Of a stretch of DNA of 64,000 nt, positions 7,860 through 15,945 are shown piece after piece. A program made the translations under genes and the position numbers. Below the pieces are notes generated by a model. The model saw nothing but the letters and a program-made list of their open reading frames with translations, had not been told where the DNA came from and ran no database searches. Position 1 is the first letter of the stretch; each line of letters begins with the position of its first letter. This DNA is from Pseudomonas triclosanedens (GTDB lineage: Bacteria > Pseudomonadota > Gammaproteobacteria > Pseudomonadales > Pseudomonadaceae), in the NCBI RefSeq assembly GCF_026686735.1, contig NZ_CP113432.1, forward strand, positions 1,364,001 to 1,428,000, in the 5' to 3' direction.

Positions 7860-7896
7860 CAAGGGACAGACCTCCCTTGCGGGCGGGAGTCCCTTG
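7860..7896 (+). promoter_or_regulatory. Two-part leader hairpin before the 7918 gene
   Basis: Outer arms CAAGGGA (7860-7866) and TCCCTTG (7890-7896) enclose inner arms CTCCC (7872-7876) and GGGAG (7885-7889). It ends 21 bp before the ATG, and an AAGGAG site follows immediately. The position suggests a leader that controls access to the ribosome-binding site. Confidence 0.4.
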
Positions 7897-7917
7897 GTTG
7901 CCACAAGGAGTCTCCCC

Positions 7918-8715
7918 ATGGATACCCAAGCCATCCGCGCACAGATGCCGACGCTCGTTGTCGGTCATGTGCCTTCCAACGTCCGTTCGTTCAAATTCAA
8001 CATCTTCGACGGCCAGCCCAAGGTTTCGACGCTGGGCTTTCACATCGACCCGAAGCCTTTCGAGGGCAAGGTCATCGCCACCACCGACGAGGCCATCGTC
8101 GTCAAGACGGGACGAGCCGAGTTCGCGGTGCTCGATCGCACGCTCGTGACCGAAGTGCCCGACGAGGGCGCCAAGGTGCAGGTCGAACCCTATGTCAGAC
8201 GCCGCTTCGACGGTCAGCGGGCGGACACGCCCGAGGAGCAGACCGAGTTCACCGCCGACGGCCAGCCCTACACGGTGAAGCGGTTCGTGCTCGGGTCCGC
8301 ACCGGCGAAGCTGCCGATCCCCGAGCCGCGCTGCCCCGAGCTGCAGGAACTGATCGTCCAACTGGAGCAGTTGCCCGCTCCCGACGGTTTCCGGCGCATC
8401 ACCCACATGCTGGTGGATGCCGGTGCGCGGGACATCACCTGGGTCGATCCGCTGCCCGCCGACATCATCCGCACGCCACCGGCCATCGGCTTCACCGTCG
8501 CCACGATGAAGTTCCAGGGTCGCGTCACCGTGCTTTATGAGCGTGGCCTCGACCTCTACGCGGTGGAGCTGCACCGCGACGGCGAGCTGGTCGAACGGGT
8601 CGATGAGGTGTTCTTCGACACCCTCGGCGAGACGCTGGAACGGCTGATCGACGACGGGAGCTGGAGACGCATCCGCGTGCAGTGCCTGTCGGGTCGCAAG
8701 GCTGTCCGGCACTGA
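7918..8715 (+). CDS. Conserved ICE protein of unknown function, 265 aa
   Basis: The protein begins MDTQAIRAQMPTLVVGHVPSN. The N-terminal half is beta-rich, with KPFEGKVIATTDEAIVVKTGRAEF and LVTEVPDEGAKVQVEPYVRRRFD, compatible with a small OB- or SH3-like barrel that handles nucleic acid. The C-terminal half contains RRITHMLVDAGARDITWVDP and an acidic strand-rich end. It is found next to DUF3085 in related ICEs. I recognise no enzymatic motif. CAAGGAG precedes ATG 7918, and a terminator-like hairpin follows at 8726. Confidence 0.6.
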   Translation: MDTQAIRAQMPTLVVGHVPSNVRSFKFNIFDGQPKVSTLGFHIDPKPFEGKVIATTDEAIVVKTGRAEFAVLDRTLVTEVPDEGAKVQVEPYVRRRFDGQRADTPEEQTEFTADGQPYTVKRFVLGSAPAKLPIPEPRCPELQELIVQLEQLPAPDGFRRITHMLVDAGARDITWVDPLPADIIRTPPAIGFTVATMKFQGRVTVLYERGLDLYAVELHRDGELVERVDEVFFDTLGETLERLIDDGSWRRIRVQCLSGRKAVRH

Positions 8716-8725
8716 GCTCCCAGCA

Positions 8726-8760
8726 GCTTCCCGCCCTCGCGGCGGGAAGCCTCTCTTCCT
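8726..8760 (+). terminator. Terminator-like hairpin
   Basis: Ten-base arms GCTTCCCGCC (8726-8735) and GGCGGGAAGC (8741-8750) around a five-base loop are followed by the pyrimidine run CTCTCTTCCT. It lies 10 bp after the stop at 8715. The T-run is imperfect, so termination may be partial. Confidence 0.6.
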
Positions 8761-8781
8761 GCCCCCCTGGAGATCACACCC

Positions 8782-9147
8782 ATGACTGTTCGATTCAAAG
8801 GCACGGAGCTGCGGCCCGTGCTCGCCGAAGCGGTGGCGAATCAATGCCGCGTCATCCTGGTCAAGGATCAGGGCGTGTACTTCCTGGCCGAGTGCGGCGA
8901 GCGCCGACCCGATGGTCGCCAGAAGACCATCGCCTATGCCGCCGGTTGCAACCCGGATGTCGATGCCTTCGACGAATGGTGGGAACTGGCGCGTGCCGAG
9001 TTCGGTGGCGACGACTTCGGCGAGTTCTTCGATCCGCAGGAGGGCGTGTTTGCGCGCATCCTGCGCAGCGAGGACGACCTCGACGTGTCCGCCACCGCGA
9101 CACACCTGTCGCTGCAGGCGGTTCCTCCCACGCCCAGCGGTAACTGA
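8782..9147 (+). CDS. DUF3085 domain protein
   Basis: This 121-residue protein begins MTVRFKGTELRPVLAEAVAN and carries the DUF3085 features VILVKDQGVYFLAECGE, YAAGCNPDVDAFDEWWE and GGDDFGEFFD. DUF3085 proteins are conserved in this ICE family and in related islands; their function is unknown. There is no signal peptide or membrane segment, so it is probably cytoplasmic. It has its own upstream and downstream hairpins, which suggests a separate transcription unit. Confidence 0.8.
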   Translation: MTVRFKGTELRPVLAEAVANQCRVILVKDQGVYFLAECGERRPDGRQKTIAYAAGCNPDVDAFDEWWELARAEFGGDDFGEFFDPQEGVFARILRSEDDLDVSATATHLSLQAVPPTPSGN

Positions 9148-9159
9148 CCGCCCATCCCT

Positions 9160-9187
9160 GGCCCCCGCTCCGGGGGCCTCTTTCTTC
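9160..9187 (+). terminator. Terminator-like hairpin
   Basis: Arms GGCCCCC (9160-9166) and GGGGGCC (9172-9178) around GCTCC are followed by TCTTTCTTC. It lies 12 bp after the DUF3085 stop. Confidence 0.7.
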
Positions 9188-9266
9188 CCGGCAATGCGGA
9201 CAGCCGCGAGTGCCGATTGCCGCTCGCCTGCGCGCCGTCCCGGCGCCACGCTTCCGGCCATGTTCC

Positions 9267-9330
9267 GCTGACGTCCGTCAGCGACATGCCCAGGCAGCCA
9301 CGATCTTCAAGGCTGCGATGCGGTTCCGAC
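9267..9330 (+). repeat. Three-stem structured repeat, copy 3
   Basis: Stem 1 is GCTGAC/GTCAGC with loop GTCC (9267-9282). Stem 2 is GCAGCC (9294-9299) with GGCTGC (9311-9316) around an 11-base loop ending TTCAA. Compared with copies 1 and 2, one T-A pair has become C-G, so both arms changed together. Stem 3 is GCGGT/ACCGC around TCCG, near 9319-9332. The compensating changes suggest that pairing is conserved. Confidence 0.65.
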
Positions 9331-9491
9331 CGCGTTGATCACTCCAGTTCGCACCGGCATCCATGCGCGAACGGCCATCGGTTCTCGATGGCGATGCCAC
9401 CAAGCTGTTCCATCAACCCACGCGGGGGTTCCACACCTTCCCCGCCTTGGGTCGGGTGTGTCTCCGCCTCATTGTTCCCAGGAGATTCACC

Positions 9492-10043
9492 ATGACCACT
9501 TCCACCGAAAAGTCCTACTTCGATCTGCACATCACCGGCCTCGGGTATCTCAATCGCATCCGCGAAGTGAAGCCCAAGAAAGGCGATGCGTTCCTGGCCT
9601 GCGACATCGCAGCCCTGAACGGTCCCAGCGATGACGTCTCGTATGTGCGTTTCGACACGCGCGTATCGGGATCGGAAGCGCAGCACCTGGTGCGCCGCTG
9701 CATTCAGGCGGTCGACGCCGAGAAGAAGGTGATGATCGGCTTCCGCCTGGGCGACCTGTGGACCGACACCTTCACCTACTCCAAGGGGAAGCGTGCCGGC
9801 GAGCAGGGTGTGAGCCTCAAGGCCCGCCTGCTGTTCGTCAGTTGGATCAAGGTCGACGGCAAGCTCGTCTACAAGGCCGAACCCAAGCCGACCGAGACCG
9901 ACGAGCGCGACCCGGAAGTCCCTGTGACGTCCGACGCGCCCGCCGCGCAGCAAGCCTCGGCACCGGAGCCTTCCAAGCCCGTCGCCGATGCTGCCGACGA
10001 CGCTGCCGATGCCCCCGCATTGGCCGTTGCCGAGTCGTTCTGA
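9492..10043 (+). CDS. STY4534 family ICE replication protein (DUF3577)
   Basis: This 183-residue protein begins MTTSTEKSYFDLHITGLGYLN and has the DUF3577 core: REVKPKKGDAFLACDIAALNG, FDTRVSGSEAQHLV and FRLGDLWTDTF. The family is annotated as an ICE replication protein, although its mechanism is unclear. The core ends near residue 130. The remaining tail is rich in Ala, Pro and Glu and is probably disordered. ATG 9492 has AGGAG upstream. A terminator-like hairpin follows directly, so the gene ends its own transcript. Confidence 0.85.
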   Translation: MTTSTEKSYFDLHITGLGYLNRIREVKPKKGDAFLACDIAALNGPSDDVSYVRFDTRVSGSEAQHLVRRCIQAVDAEKKVMIGFRLGDLWTDTFTYSKGKRAGEQGVSLKARLLFVSWIKVDGKLVYKAEPKPTETDERDPEVPVTSDAPAAQQASAPEPSKPVADAADDAADAPALAVAESF

Positions 10044-10048
10044 TCCGC

Positions 10049-10080
10049 AAGGCCCCATCCCCGGGGCCTTGTCTTCTCTT
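10049..10080 (+). terminator. Terminator-like hairpin
   Basis: Arms AAGGCCCC (10049-10056) and GGGGCCTT (10063-10070) are followed by GTCTTCTCTT. It lies six bases after the DUF3577 stop and ends about 20 bp before the next start. Confidence 0.65.
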
Positions 10081-10098
10081 CGTCAGCAGGAGACCTTC

Positions 10099-10710
10099 AT
10101 GATCACCATCCCCGGCCAACTGGCCATCAAGACCATCCACGGCAGGAACGGCGACTTCAACGTCGGCCGCCTGGCGACCTCGATCGGCGAGTTCGTCGTG
10201 AAGAACGCCGAACTCGATCAGTACCGCGAGGGCAAGTACGACGGTGATTTCGTCATCGTCGAGATTCGTCCCTCCACGTACAACGCCAACGGCCGCATGG
10301 TCATCGAGATCCGCGCCCATCTGGGCGGGATGACACTGTCCAACATCGACGCCCTGAGCCGCGACGAAGCCCGCCGGCTGAGTCCGCAGGAAGTTGATCC
10401 GATCGACGAGGAGGCGCAGGCCCCCGTGCCGGCAACGCCCCCGGCCAAGCCGAAGGCGAAGCCGCGCAGTCCGCGCGATCCCCTGGTCGATACCACGCCG
10501 TTCGGCAGCGAACCGGCTCGTGTGTCCGCTGCGGCCTCGGCCGAGGCAGACGACGCGGCGCTGTTCGGTGCCTTGTGGCCCCTGGGTGAGACCGTGAAGC
10601 TCGATGCGACCGTGGATCGTCGTGTGCTGCGTCAGCAGCGCGACCGTCTCGACAAGCTCGGCTACGAGTTCGCCCCGTTGTCCCAGGACTGGCACCTCAA
10701 AGCTGCCTGA
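10099..10710 (+). CDS. DUF3275 family ICE protein
   Basis: This 203-residue protein begins MITIPGQLAIKTIHGRNGDFN and has the DUF3275 hallmark GEFVVKNAELDQYREGKYDGDFVI in part (KNAELDQYREGKYDGDF). It is a compact beta-rich N-terminal domain of about 95 residues. A Pro/Ala/Lys-rich linker follows, and a C-terminal segment contains LGETVKLDATVDRRVLRQQ. The function is unknown, and the family is confined to ICEs and islands of this type. AGGAG (10089-10093) lies before the ATG. Confidence 0.85.
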   Translation: MITIPGQLAIKTIHGRNGDFNVGRLATSIGEFVVKNAELDQYREGKYDGDFVIVEIRPSTYNANGRMVIEIRAHLGGMTLSNIDALSRDEARRLSPQEVDPIDEEAQAPVPATPPAKPKAKPRSPRDPLVDTTPFGSEPARVSAAASAEADDAALFGALWPLGETVKLDATVDRRVLRQQRDRLDKLGYEFAPLSQDWHLKAA

Positions 10711-10745
10711 TCCATCTGCCGCCTTGCGCGGCATTCCGCCACCCG

Positions 10746-10777
10746 CCGGGGTTCTTCCCCGACGGGGAGGGCTCCGG
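10746..10777 (+). promoter_or_regulatory. Two-part leader hairpin before the 10800 gene
   Basis: An inner CCCC-GAC-GGGG stem (10757-10767) sits inside a longer, wobble-containing stem closed by CCGG (10746-10749) and CCGG (10774-10777). CCTTTTCTTC follows, and then AAGGAG. It resembles a combined terminator and leader. Confidence 0.4.
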
Positions 10778-10799
10778 CCTTTTCTTCAAGGAGACCCTC

Positions 10800-11165
10800 A
10801 TGGGCTGGACCTTCGTTCGTCAGACGCGCGATCAGTTGATCCGCGAGCTGCTCGCTCCGCAGGCGTCCGAACGCGCTTGCTGCGAAGTCATCGACCACAC
10901 ACTGGACGGCGACGTTCTGTGGACCGTGGTTCGCGTCACCGCCAGGCAGGCGGGCGTCATGGGCCTCGCGGCCGGTGAGTCCGTCTGCTACATCGGCTGC
11001 CATCTGCTGGAAAGCTCGGGCGGCGATTGGGGCTACAAGTCCCTCGATGAGTCCGTGCATCCGTACTACTACTCGTGCCCGCTGCGCTATCTCGACATGG
11101 CGCCGGTGCAAAGCTCCGAGTGGCGCGAGCGGGTTCACCGCTTCCACGCGGGACGCGCTGTCTAG
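10800..11165 (+). CDS. Small conserved ICE protein, 121 aa (DUF6927-like)
   Basis: The protein begins MGWTFVRQTRDQLIRELLAP and contains GDVLWTVVRV, YIGCHLLES and a YYYSCPLRYLDMAP segment. The opening MGWTF and the CPLRYLD motif fit my recollection of DUF6927 proteins, but this is not certain. There is no signal peptide. ATG 10800 lies eight bases after AAGGAG. It is one of the single-gene units with its own leader. Confidence 0.6.
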   Translation: MGWTFVRQTRDQLIRELLAPQASERACCEVIDHTLDGDVLWTVVRVTARQAGVMGLAAGESVCYIGCHLLESSGGDWGYKSLDESVHPYYYSCPLRYLDMAPVQSSEWRERVHRFHAGRAV

Positions 11166-11190
11166 CGGCACGCATCTTCCTTCACCCAAC

Positions 11191-11209
11191 CGGGGCGAGC
11201 ATGGCCCCG
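11191..11209 (+). promoter_or_regulatory. Leader hairpin before the 11250 gene
   Basis: Arms CGGGGC (11191-11196) and GCCCCG (11204-11209) are extended outside by CAAC/GTTG (11187-11190, 11219-11222). There is no T-run close behind. Confidence 0.3.
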
Positions 11210-11249
11210 CGGGCTGTGGTTGCTCCTTCATTTTCAAGAGGACATCACC

Positions 11250-11900
11250 ATGCCTGCACCTTCTTCCGCGAAACCGCTGTACCGCATCGACGAATGCCCC
11301 GACCTCATGGCCGACGGTTGCGTCGGTGACGAGCAGGGCAATCTCGTCTTTCTCTCGATCTGGGCGCGCGACACCGCCGTTCAGGAGTTCCTCGCCCGCC
11401 TGACCCTCGGCCGGGACGAACAGGGACTCGATCAGTTCCACGTCATCACCGAGCAGGGCGCATCCATCCCCGTCTTCGTCGGCAACGTCGAGAACCTGGA
11501 AAAGCGCATCACCCGCGCCTATCGGCGAACGCTGTTCGGTTCGCTGACGAACGTGTGGCTGTTCGATCGTCGCTGCGTGAAGCCAGACAAGGCCAACGCC
11601 AGCGCGCTGGCGCTTCTGCCCAGGGATTCCGCTCACCGGCTCGACCGGCTGTGGACGCTGGTGCAGGACACCTGCCCGCTGCCACTGCTCGACCACTGGC
11701 GCGACACCGTGCTGGAGCTGTTGCAGTCACGGCGGATGCTGACCGGTCTTCCCTTGGCCCTCGGGCCGCTGGAAGGCCATCGGCTGGCCCTCAATGTCCC
11801 GGCGCTGACGAAGGCGTTGGGCGAGCTGATCCGCAACGGCACCCTCGGCGCCACGCAGTACGAACTGGCCGCGAACGCACCGCTTCGGCGTGTGGCGTGA
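11250..11900 (+). CDS. Conserved ICE protein of unknown function, 216 aa
   Basis: The protein begins MPAPSSAKPLYRIDECPDLMA. The first half has a compact fold with GNLVFLSIWARDTAVQEFLAR. The second half is helical and leucine-rich (LDRLWTLVQDTCPLPLLDHW, LPLALGPLEGHRLALNVPAL). No catalytic or membrane motif is seen. It is a regular member of this part of PFGI-1-type ICEs. GAGGACATCACC precedes ATG 11250. Function is unknown. Confidence 0.6.
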   Translation: MPAPSSAKPLYRIDECPDLMADGCVGDEQGNLVFLSIWARDTAVQEFLARLTLGRDEQGLDQFHVITEQGASIPVFVGNVENLEKRITRAYRRTLFGSLTNVWLFDRRCVKPDKANASALALLPRDSAHRLDRLWTLVQDTCPLPLLDHWRDTVLELLQSRRMLTGLPLALGPLEGHRLALNVPALTKALGELIRNGTLGATQYELAANAPLRRVA

Positions 11901-11910
11901 GCCATCCCCA

Positions 11911-11935
11911 CGGGCATGCGCGCCGCGCGTGCCCG
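11911..11935 (+). promoter_or_regulatory. Leader hairpin before the methyltransferase-like gene
   Basis: Twelve-base arms CGGGCATGCGCG (11911-11922) and CGCGCGTGCCCG (11924-11935) pair with one T-G wobble and almost no loop. The hairpin lies 11 bp after the previous stop and 30 bp before the ATG at 11966. Confidence 0.4.
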
Positions 11936-11965
11936 CCTTCCCTCATCCATCATCAGGAGAAATCC

Positions 11966-13075
11966 ATGGCTCTCATGTTTCCGCGCCTGGCGCGCAACTT
12001 CATTCGTAACGGCTACTTCCCCACCGACGAGCCGACGCTGGAGCGGGCCTTGTCCGCACTGGCGCCGTCTCCCGGCTCGATGTCCATCCTCGATCCCTGC
12101 GCCGGCGAAGGCGTGGCGATTGCCGAAGCCGCCCACGCCCTCGGGCGCGAGCAGGTCCAGGCCTTCGCCGTCGAATACGACGCCGAGCGTGCCCGCCACG
12201 CACGGCAACTGGTCGATCGCTGCATCCACGGTGACCTGATGGACACACTGATCTCGCGCCAGTCCTTCGGGCTGCTGTGGCTGAACCCGCCGTATGGCGA
12301 CCTGAGCAAGGACGTGAACGGCAACATCGGCTATCAGGGCCAGGGCCGTGCGCGGCTGGAAAAGCTGTTCTATCAGCGCGCGCTGCCGCTGCTGCAGTAC
12401 GGTGGCGTGCTGATCTTCATCGTGCCGTCCTACGTGCTCGACGCCGAGCTGGTCGGATGGCTGACGCGCCACTTTGCCGAACTGCGCATCTACCGTGCGG
12501 TGGAGACGCAGTTCAAGCAGGTGGTGATCTTTGGCCGCCGGGTTCGCCAGCGCGACCAGGCGTCGGAGTCGGCCAAGGCCCTGCGTGGTCTGCTGCTGCA
12601 GATCGGACAAGGCGATGCCGAAGCCGAGGAGCTGCCGCTCGAATGGCCGTTCCTGCCGTACACCGTCCCCGCCAGCCCGGCCGAGCCGGAGCACTTCTAT
12701 CGCGTCACGATGGAGCCCGAGCAGTTCGCCGATGAAGTCGGCCGGCTGCAAGGACTCTGGCCGGCGCTCGATACCCACCTGGGCGCCGCGCAGCAGTCGC
12801 TGCGTCCGCCCGCGCGGGCCTTGTCGCACTGGCATCTCGCCCTGGCCTTGGCCGCAGGCGCGATCTCCGGCGTAGTGAAGTCCAAGAGCGGGCGCGTGCT
12901 CGTCGTCAAAGGTGATACCCACAAGGAGAAGACCCTCCAGACGGAATACACCGAACGCGACGACGGCTCCGTGGCCGAGACGCGCATCCTCACCGACAAG
13001 TTCGTGCCGGTCATTCGTGCATGGGACTTGACGCTGGGCTCGCCCACGTGGGGCGAAGTGCTGATCATCCGCTGA
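11966..13075 (+). CDS. DUF6094-type methyltransferase-like ICE protein
   Basis: This 369-residue protein has the fold signature of an N6-adenine DNA methyltransferase. Motif I is ILDPCAGEGVAIAEA (about residues 46-60), and motif IV is NPPY at 107-110 (LLWLNPPYGD). A hydrophobic strand LIFIVPSYVL follows. No target-recognition domain is obvious. The C-terminal part (KSGRVLVVKGDTHKE) is family-specific. These proteins are standard in the ICE family. They may methylate element DNA, but activity is unproven. AGGAG (11956-11960) precedes ATG 11966. Confidence 0.75.
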   Translation: MALMFPRLARNFIRNGYFPTDEPTLERALSALAPSPGSMSILDPCAGEGVAIAEAAHALGREQVQAFAVEYDAERARHARQLVDRCIHGDLMDTLISRQSFGLLWLNPPYGDLSKDVNGNIGYQGQGRARLEKLFYQRALPLLQYGGVLIFIVPSYVLDAELVGWLTRHFAELRIYRAVETQFKQVVIFGRRVRQRDQASESAKALRGLLLQIGQGDAEAEELPLEWPFLPYTVPASPAEPEHFYRVTMEPEQFADEVGRLQGLWPALDTHLGAAQQSLRPPARALSHWHLALALAAGAISGVVKSKSGRVLVVKGDTHKEKTLQTEYTERDDGSVAETRILTDKFVPVIRAWDLTLGSPTWGEVLIIR

Positions 13076-13118
13076 TCGCTGTTCCCTGACGGTTCGCCGT
13101 CGCTTTCATCCACCCACC

Positions 13119-13153
13119 GGGGTCACGTCGCCCCGATGGGGTGCCGTGGCCCC
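13119..13153 (+). promoter_or_regulatory. Two-part leader hairpin before the 13177 gene
   Basis: Outer arms GGGGTCACG (13119-13127) and CGTGGCCCC (13145-13153) pair with one wobble. They enclose CCCC-GAT-GGGG (13131-13141). TTCTTCC and then AAGGAG follow. Confidence 0.45.
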
Positions 13154-13176
13154 TTCTTCCAGAAGGAGAAATCACC

Positions 13177-13482
13177 ATGGCACTCGCAGTCCTCAACCTC
13201 GCGTCACAAGCACGCTTTTCGCCCGGGCAGGTGGTCATGACCGCCGGCGTCGACGAGCTGGTCCGACAGGGCCGGCTCAACCCCACGCCGTACCTGCGCC
13301 GCCATCTTCATGGCGATTGGGGCGACCTGGACGACAGCGATCGACGGCAGAACGATGCCGCGCTGAAGTCCGGCGAGGATCGTCTGTTCTCGTCCTACCA
13401 GGTCACGCGCGACCTGAAGCTCTGGATCATCACCGAATGGGATCGCAGCGTCACCACACTGCTGCTGCCCAGCGAATACTGA
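13177..13482 (+). CDS. Small conserved ICE protein, 101 aa
   Basis: The protein begins MALAVLNLASQARFSPGQVV. The central RRHLHGDWGDLDDSDRRQND and the end LFSSYQVTRDLKLWIITEWD are the features that recur in ICE and plasmid-related proteins of this size. No function is known. The protein is probably cytoplasmic, with no signal peptide. AGAAGGAGAAATCACC precedes the start. It lies directly before the helicase gene. Confidence 0.6.
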   Translation: MALAVLNLASQARFSPGQVVMTAGVDELVRQGRLNPTPYLRRHLHGDWGDLDDSDRRQNDAALKSGEDRLFSSYQVTRDLKLWIITEWDRSVTTLLLPSEY

Positions 13483-13524
13483 TCCGCATCCAGCGGTCTC
13501 GCGCCGCTTCTTTCTTCCCACCCA

Positions 13525-13562
13525 GGGGCATGTCACCGCCCCGTGGGGGAGGTGCATGCCCC
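13525..13562 (+). promoter_or_regulatory. Two-part leader hairpin before the helicase gene
   Basis: Outer arms GGGGCATG (13525-13532) and CATGCCCC (13555-13562) are perfect. The inner stem is CACCGCCCC with GGGGAGGTG-like pairing around GT (13534-13554). The ATG lies 19 bp further on at 13582. Confidence 0.45.
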
Positions 13563-13581
13563 ATTGCTTTGGAGCATCACC

Positions 13582-15852
13582 ATGTCCCTCGATCTCGAAA
13601 CCGTTCCCGAAACCGCTGTGCAGGGCGACCTGCTCGAAGCGGCAGCTTCACCCCTCACGCTCAGCCTGCAGGACTTCGTATCGGAGTTCGGCGACGAGCT
13701 GCTCGATTCGCTCAACCGCGCCAATCCTCCGGTCTACACCGGCCAGGTGCGGGTGCATCGGCAACTGATCCTCGCCGCGCTCAAGCGCAAGCTGTTCCCG
13801 GCGCAAGCCGATGTGGTCCACGCCGTCACCGAGCTGTTGGTCGATCGCGGCGAACGCGCCGCGATCGTCAATGGCGAGATGGGCTGCGGCAAGACGACGG
13901 TGGGTATTGCCACCGCCGCCGTGCTCAACGCCGAAGGCTACCGCCGCACCCTGGTGCTCTCGCCACCCCACCTGGTCTACAAGTGGCGGCGCGAAATCCA
14001 GGAGACGGTGGCCGGTGCCAAGGTCTGGGTGCTCAATGGCCCGGACACGCTGGTCAAGCTGCTAAAACTGCGCGAGCAGTTAGGCGTGCCGGCCCAGGGC
14101 CAGGAGTTCTTCGTCCTGGGCCGCGTGCGGATGCGGATGGGGTTCCACTGGAAGCCTGTCTTCGTTCGGCGGCGCACGCCTCACGGCGACGTGGGGGCCT
14201 GCCCGGATTGCGGGCATGTCATCACCGACCTCGACGGCGAGCCGATCAACCCGGTCGCGCTCGAAGCCGAGGAGTCCCGCCGCAAGTGCAGTCACTGCCG
14301 TGCACCGCTGTGGTCGTTGATCCGTCCCAGAGGCCTGTCCGCCAGCGACCAGTCCTCGACCGTGCTCAAGGCACTGAAGCGCATTCCAACCATTGGCGAA
14401 GTCACCGCGCAGAAGCTGATGCAGAAGTTCGGTGACGCCTTCCTCGCGTCGATGCTCGGGGACAACATCCACGAGTTCATCAACCTGATGGATGGCAACG
14501 GCGAGCTGGTCTTCTCGGACCGGCAAGCCCACCGGATGGAACGCGCGATGGCCAACATGGAGTTCGGCTTCGGCGAGGGCGGCTACCAGCCGTCCGAGTT
14601 CATCAAGAGGCAGCTTCCCCAAGGCACGTTCGACCTGCTCATCGCCGACGAGGCGCACGAGTACAAGAACGGCGGCTCCGCACAGGGCCAGGCCATGGGG
14701 GTGTTGGCGGCCAAGGCGCGCAAGACGCTATTGCTCACCGGCACGCTGATGGGCGGCTACGGCGACGACCTGTTCCACCTGCTGTTCCGCGCCCTGCCGG
14801 GGCGGATGATCGAAGACGGCTACCGGCCGACGAAGAGCGGCAGCATGACCTCGGCCGCGATGGCGTTCATGCGCGATCACGGTGTCTTGAAGGACATCTA
14901 CTCCGAGAGCACCGGCACGGCGCACAAGACGGCCAAGGGCACCAAGGTATCGGTGCGCACGGTCAAGGCGCCGGGTTTCGGTCCCAAGGGCGTACTGCGT
15001 TGCGTCCTGCCGTTCACGGTCTTCCTCAAGTTGAAGGACATCGGTGGCAACGTGCTGCCGCCCTACGACGAGGAGTTCCGCGAAGTCGCGATGGACACGG
15101 CGCAAGCCGCGGCCTACCGCGATCTGGCGGGTCGCCTGACCCAGGAGCTGAAGCAGGCCCTGGCGAAGCGCGACACGACGCTGCTCGGTGTAGTCCTCAA
15201 TGTGCTGCTGGCCTGGCCGGACTGCTGCTTCCGGTCGGAAACGGTGGTACATCCGCGCACGCGCAACACCTTGGCGTTCGTACCGGCTCAGTTCAACGAG
15301 CTGGAGGTGATGCCCAAGGAGCGCGAGCTGATCGAGATCTGCAAGCAAGAGAAGGCGGAAGGTCGCAAGACCCTGGTCTATTCGGTCTACACCGGCACGC
15401 GCGACACCACGTCGCGTTTGAAGGTGCTGCTGGAGCAGGAAGGCTTCAAGGTGGCGGTGCTGCGCGCGAGCGTGGATGCTTCCCGCCGCGAGGACTGGAT
15501 CGCCGAGCAGTTGGACCGTGGCATCGACGTGCTCATCACCAATCCCGAGCTGGTGAAAACCGGCCTGGACCTGCTGGAGTTCCCGACCATCGTATTCCTC
15601 CAGTCCGGCTACAACGTGTATTCGCTGCAGCAGGCCGCCCGGCGCTCATGGCGCATCGGCCAGAAGCAGCCGGTGCGCGTGATCTACCTGGGCTACGCCA
15701 ACTCCTCGCAGATGACCTGCCTGGGGTTGATGGCCCGGAAGATCATGGTGTCGCAAAGCACGTCGGGCGACGTGCCGGAGTCCGGGCTTGATGTCCTGAA
15801 TCAGGACGGAGACTCGGTGGAAGTCGCGCTGGCACGGCAGTTGGTGTGCTGA
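13582..15852 (+). CDS. SNF2/DEAD-type ICE helicase
   Basis: This 756-residue superfamily 2 ATPase has Walker A GEMGCGKT at 98-105, Walker B DEAH at 356-359 (LLIADEAHEYKNGG), motif III LLLTGTLMGG and motif VI QAARRSWRIGQKQPV near the C-terminus, the order seen in SNF2-like proteins. Between motifs I and II is a four-cysteine zinc-binding insertion (CPDC at 207-210, CSHC at 236-239). The protein is constant in this ICE family and presumably helps element replication or transfer by moving along DNA. A terminator follows at 15873. Confidence 0.85.
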   Translation: MSLDLETVPETAVQGDLLEAAASPLTLSLQDFVSEFGDELLDSLNRANPPVYTGQVRVHRQLILAALKRKLFPAQADVVHAVTELLVDRGERAAIVNGEMGCGKTTVGIATAAVLNAEGYRRTLVLSPPHLVYKWRREIQETVAGAKVWVLNGPDTLVKLLKLREQLGVPAQGQEFFVLGRVRMRMGFHWKPVFVRRRTPHGDVGACPDCGHVITDLDGEPINPVALEAEESRRKCSHCRAPLWSLIRPRGLSASDQSSTVLKALKRIPTIGEVTAQKLMQKFGDAFLASMLGDNIHEFINLMDGNGELVFSDRQAHRMERAMANMEFGFGEGGYQPSEFIKRQLPQGTFDLLIADEAHEYKNGGSAQGQAMGVLAAKARKTLLLTGTLMGGYGDDLFHLLFRALPGRMIEDGYRPTKSGSMTSAAMAFMRDHGVLKDIYSESTGTAHKTAKGTKVSVRTVKAPGFGPKGVLRCVLPFTVFLKLKDIGGNVLPPYDEEFREVAMDTAQAAAYRDLAGRLTQELKQALAKRDTTLLGVVLNVLLAWPDCCFRSETVVHPRTRNTLAFVPAQFNELEVMPKERELIEICKQEKAEGRKTLVYSVYTGTRDTTSRLKVLLEQEGFKVAVLRASVDASRREDWIAEQLDRGIDVLITNPELVKTGLDLLEFPTIVFLQSGYNVYSLQQAARRSWRIGQKQPVRVIYLGYANSSQMTCLGLMARKIMVSQSTSGDVPESGLDVLNQDGDSVEVALARQLVC

Positions 15853-15872
15853 ACTTCACTGCTTCACTTCAA

Positions 15873-15899
15873 CGGCTCCTCCGGGAGCCGTACTTTTTT
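15873..15899 (+). terminator. Rho-independent terminator
   Basis: Arms CGGCTCC (15873-15879) and GGAGCCG (15884-15890) around TCCG are followed by TACTTTTTT. It lies 20 bp after the helicase stop and closes the ICE transcript before the panE-like insertion. Confidence 0.85.
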
Positions 15900-15945
15900 G
15901 GTCATCCAGACGGTGACCTTGATCCGGGAAGCGGAAGACAGGGCC

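Noticed and set aside
7786..9261. Long minus-strand open frame of 491 codons across several ICE genes
   Set aside because: It runs antisense to two conserved genes and through terminators and a structured repeat, with no family-like sequence.
5777..9330. Repeats considered as a CRISPR array
   Set aside because: Copies are about 1.5-2 kb apart with genes between them and imperfect, so they are dispersed structured repeats, not an array.
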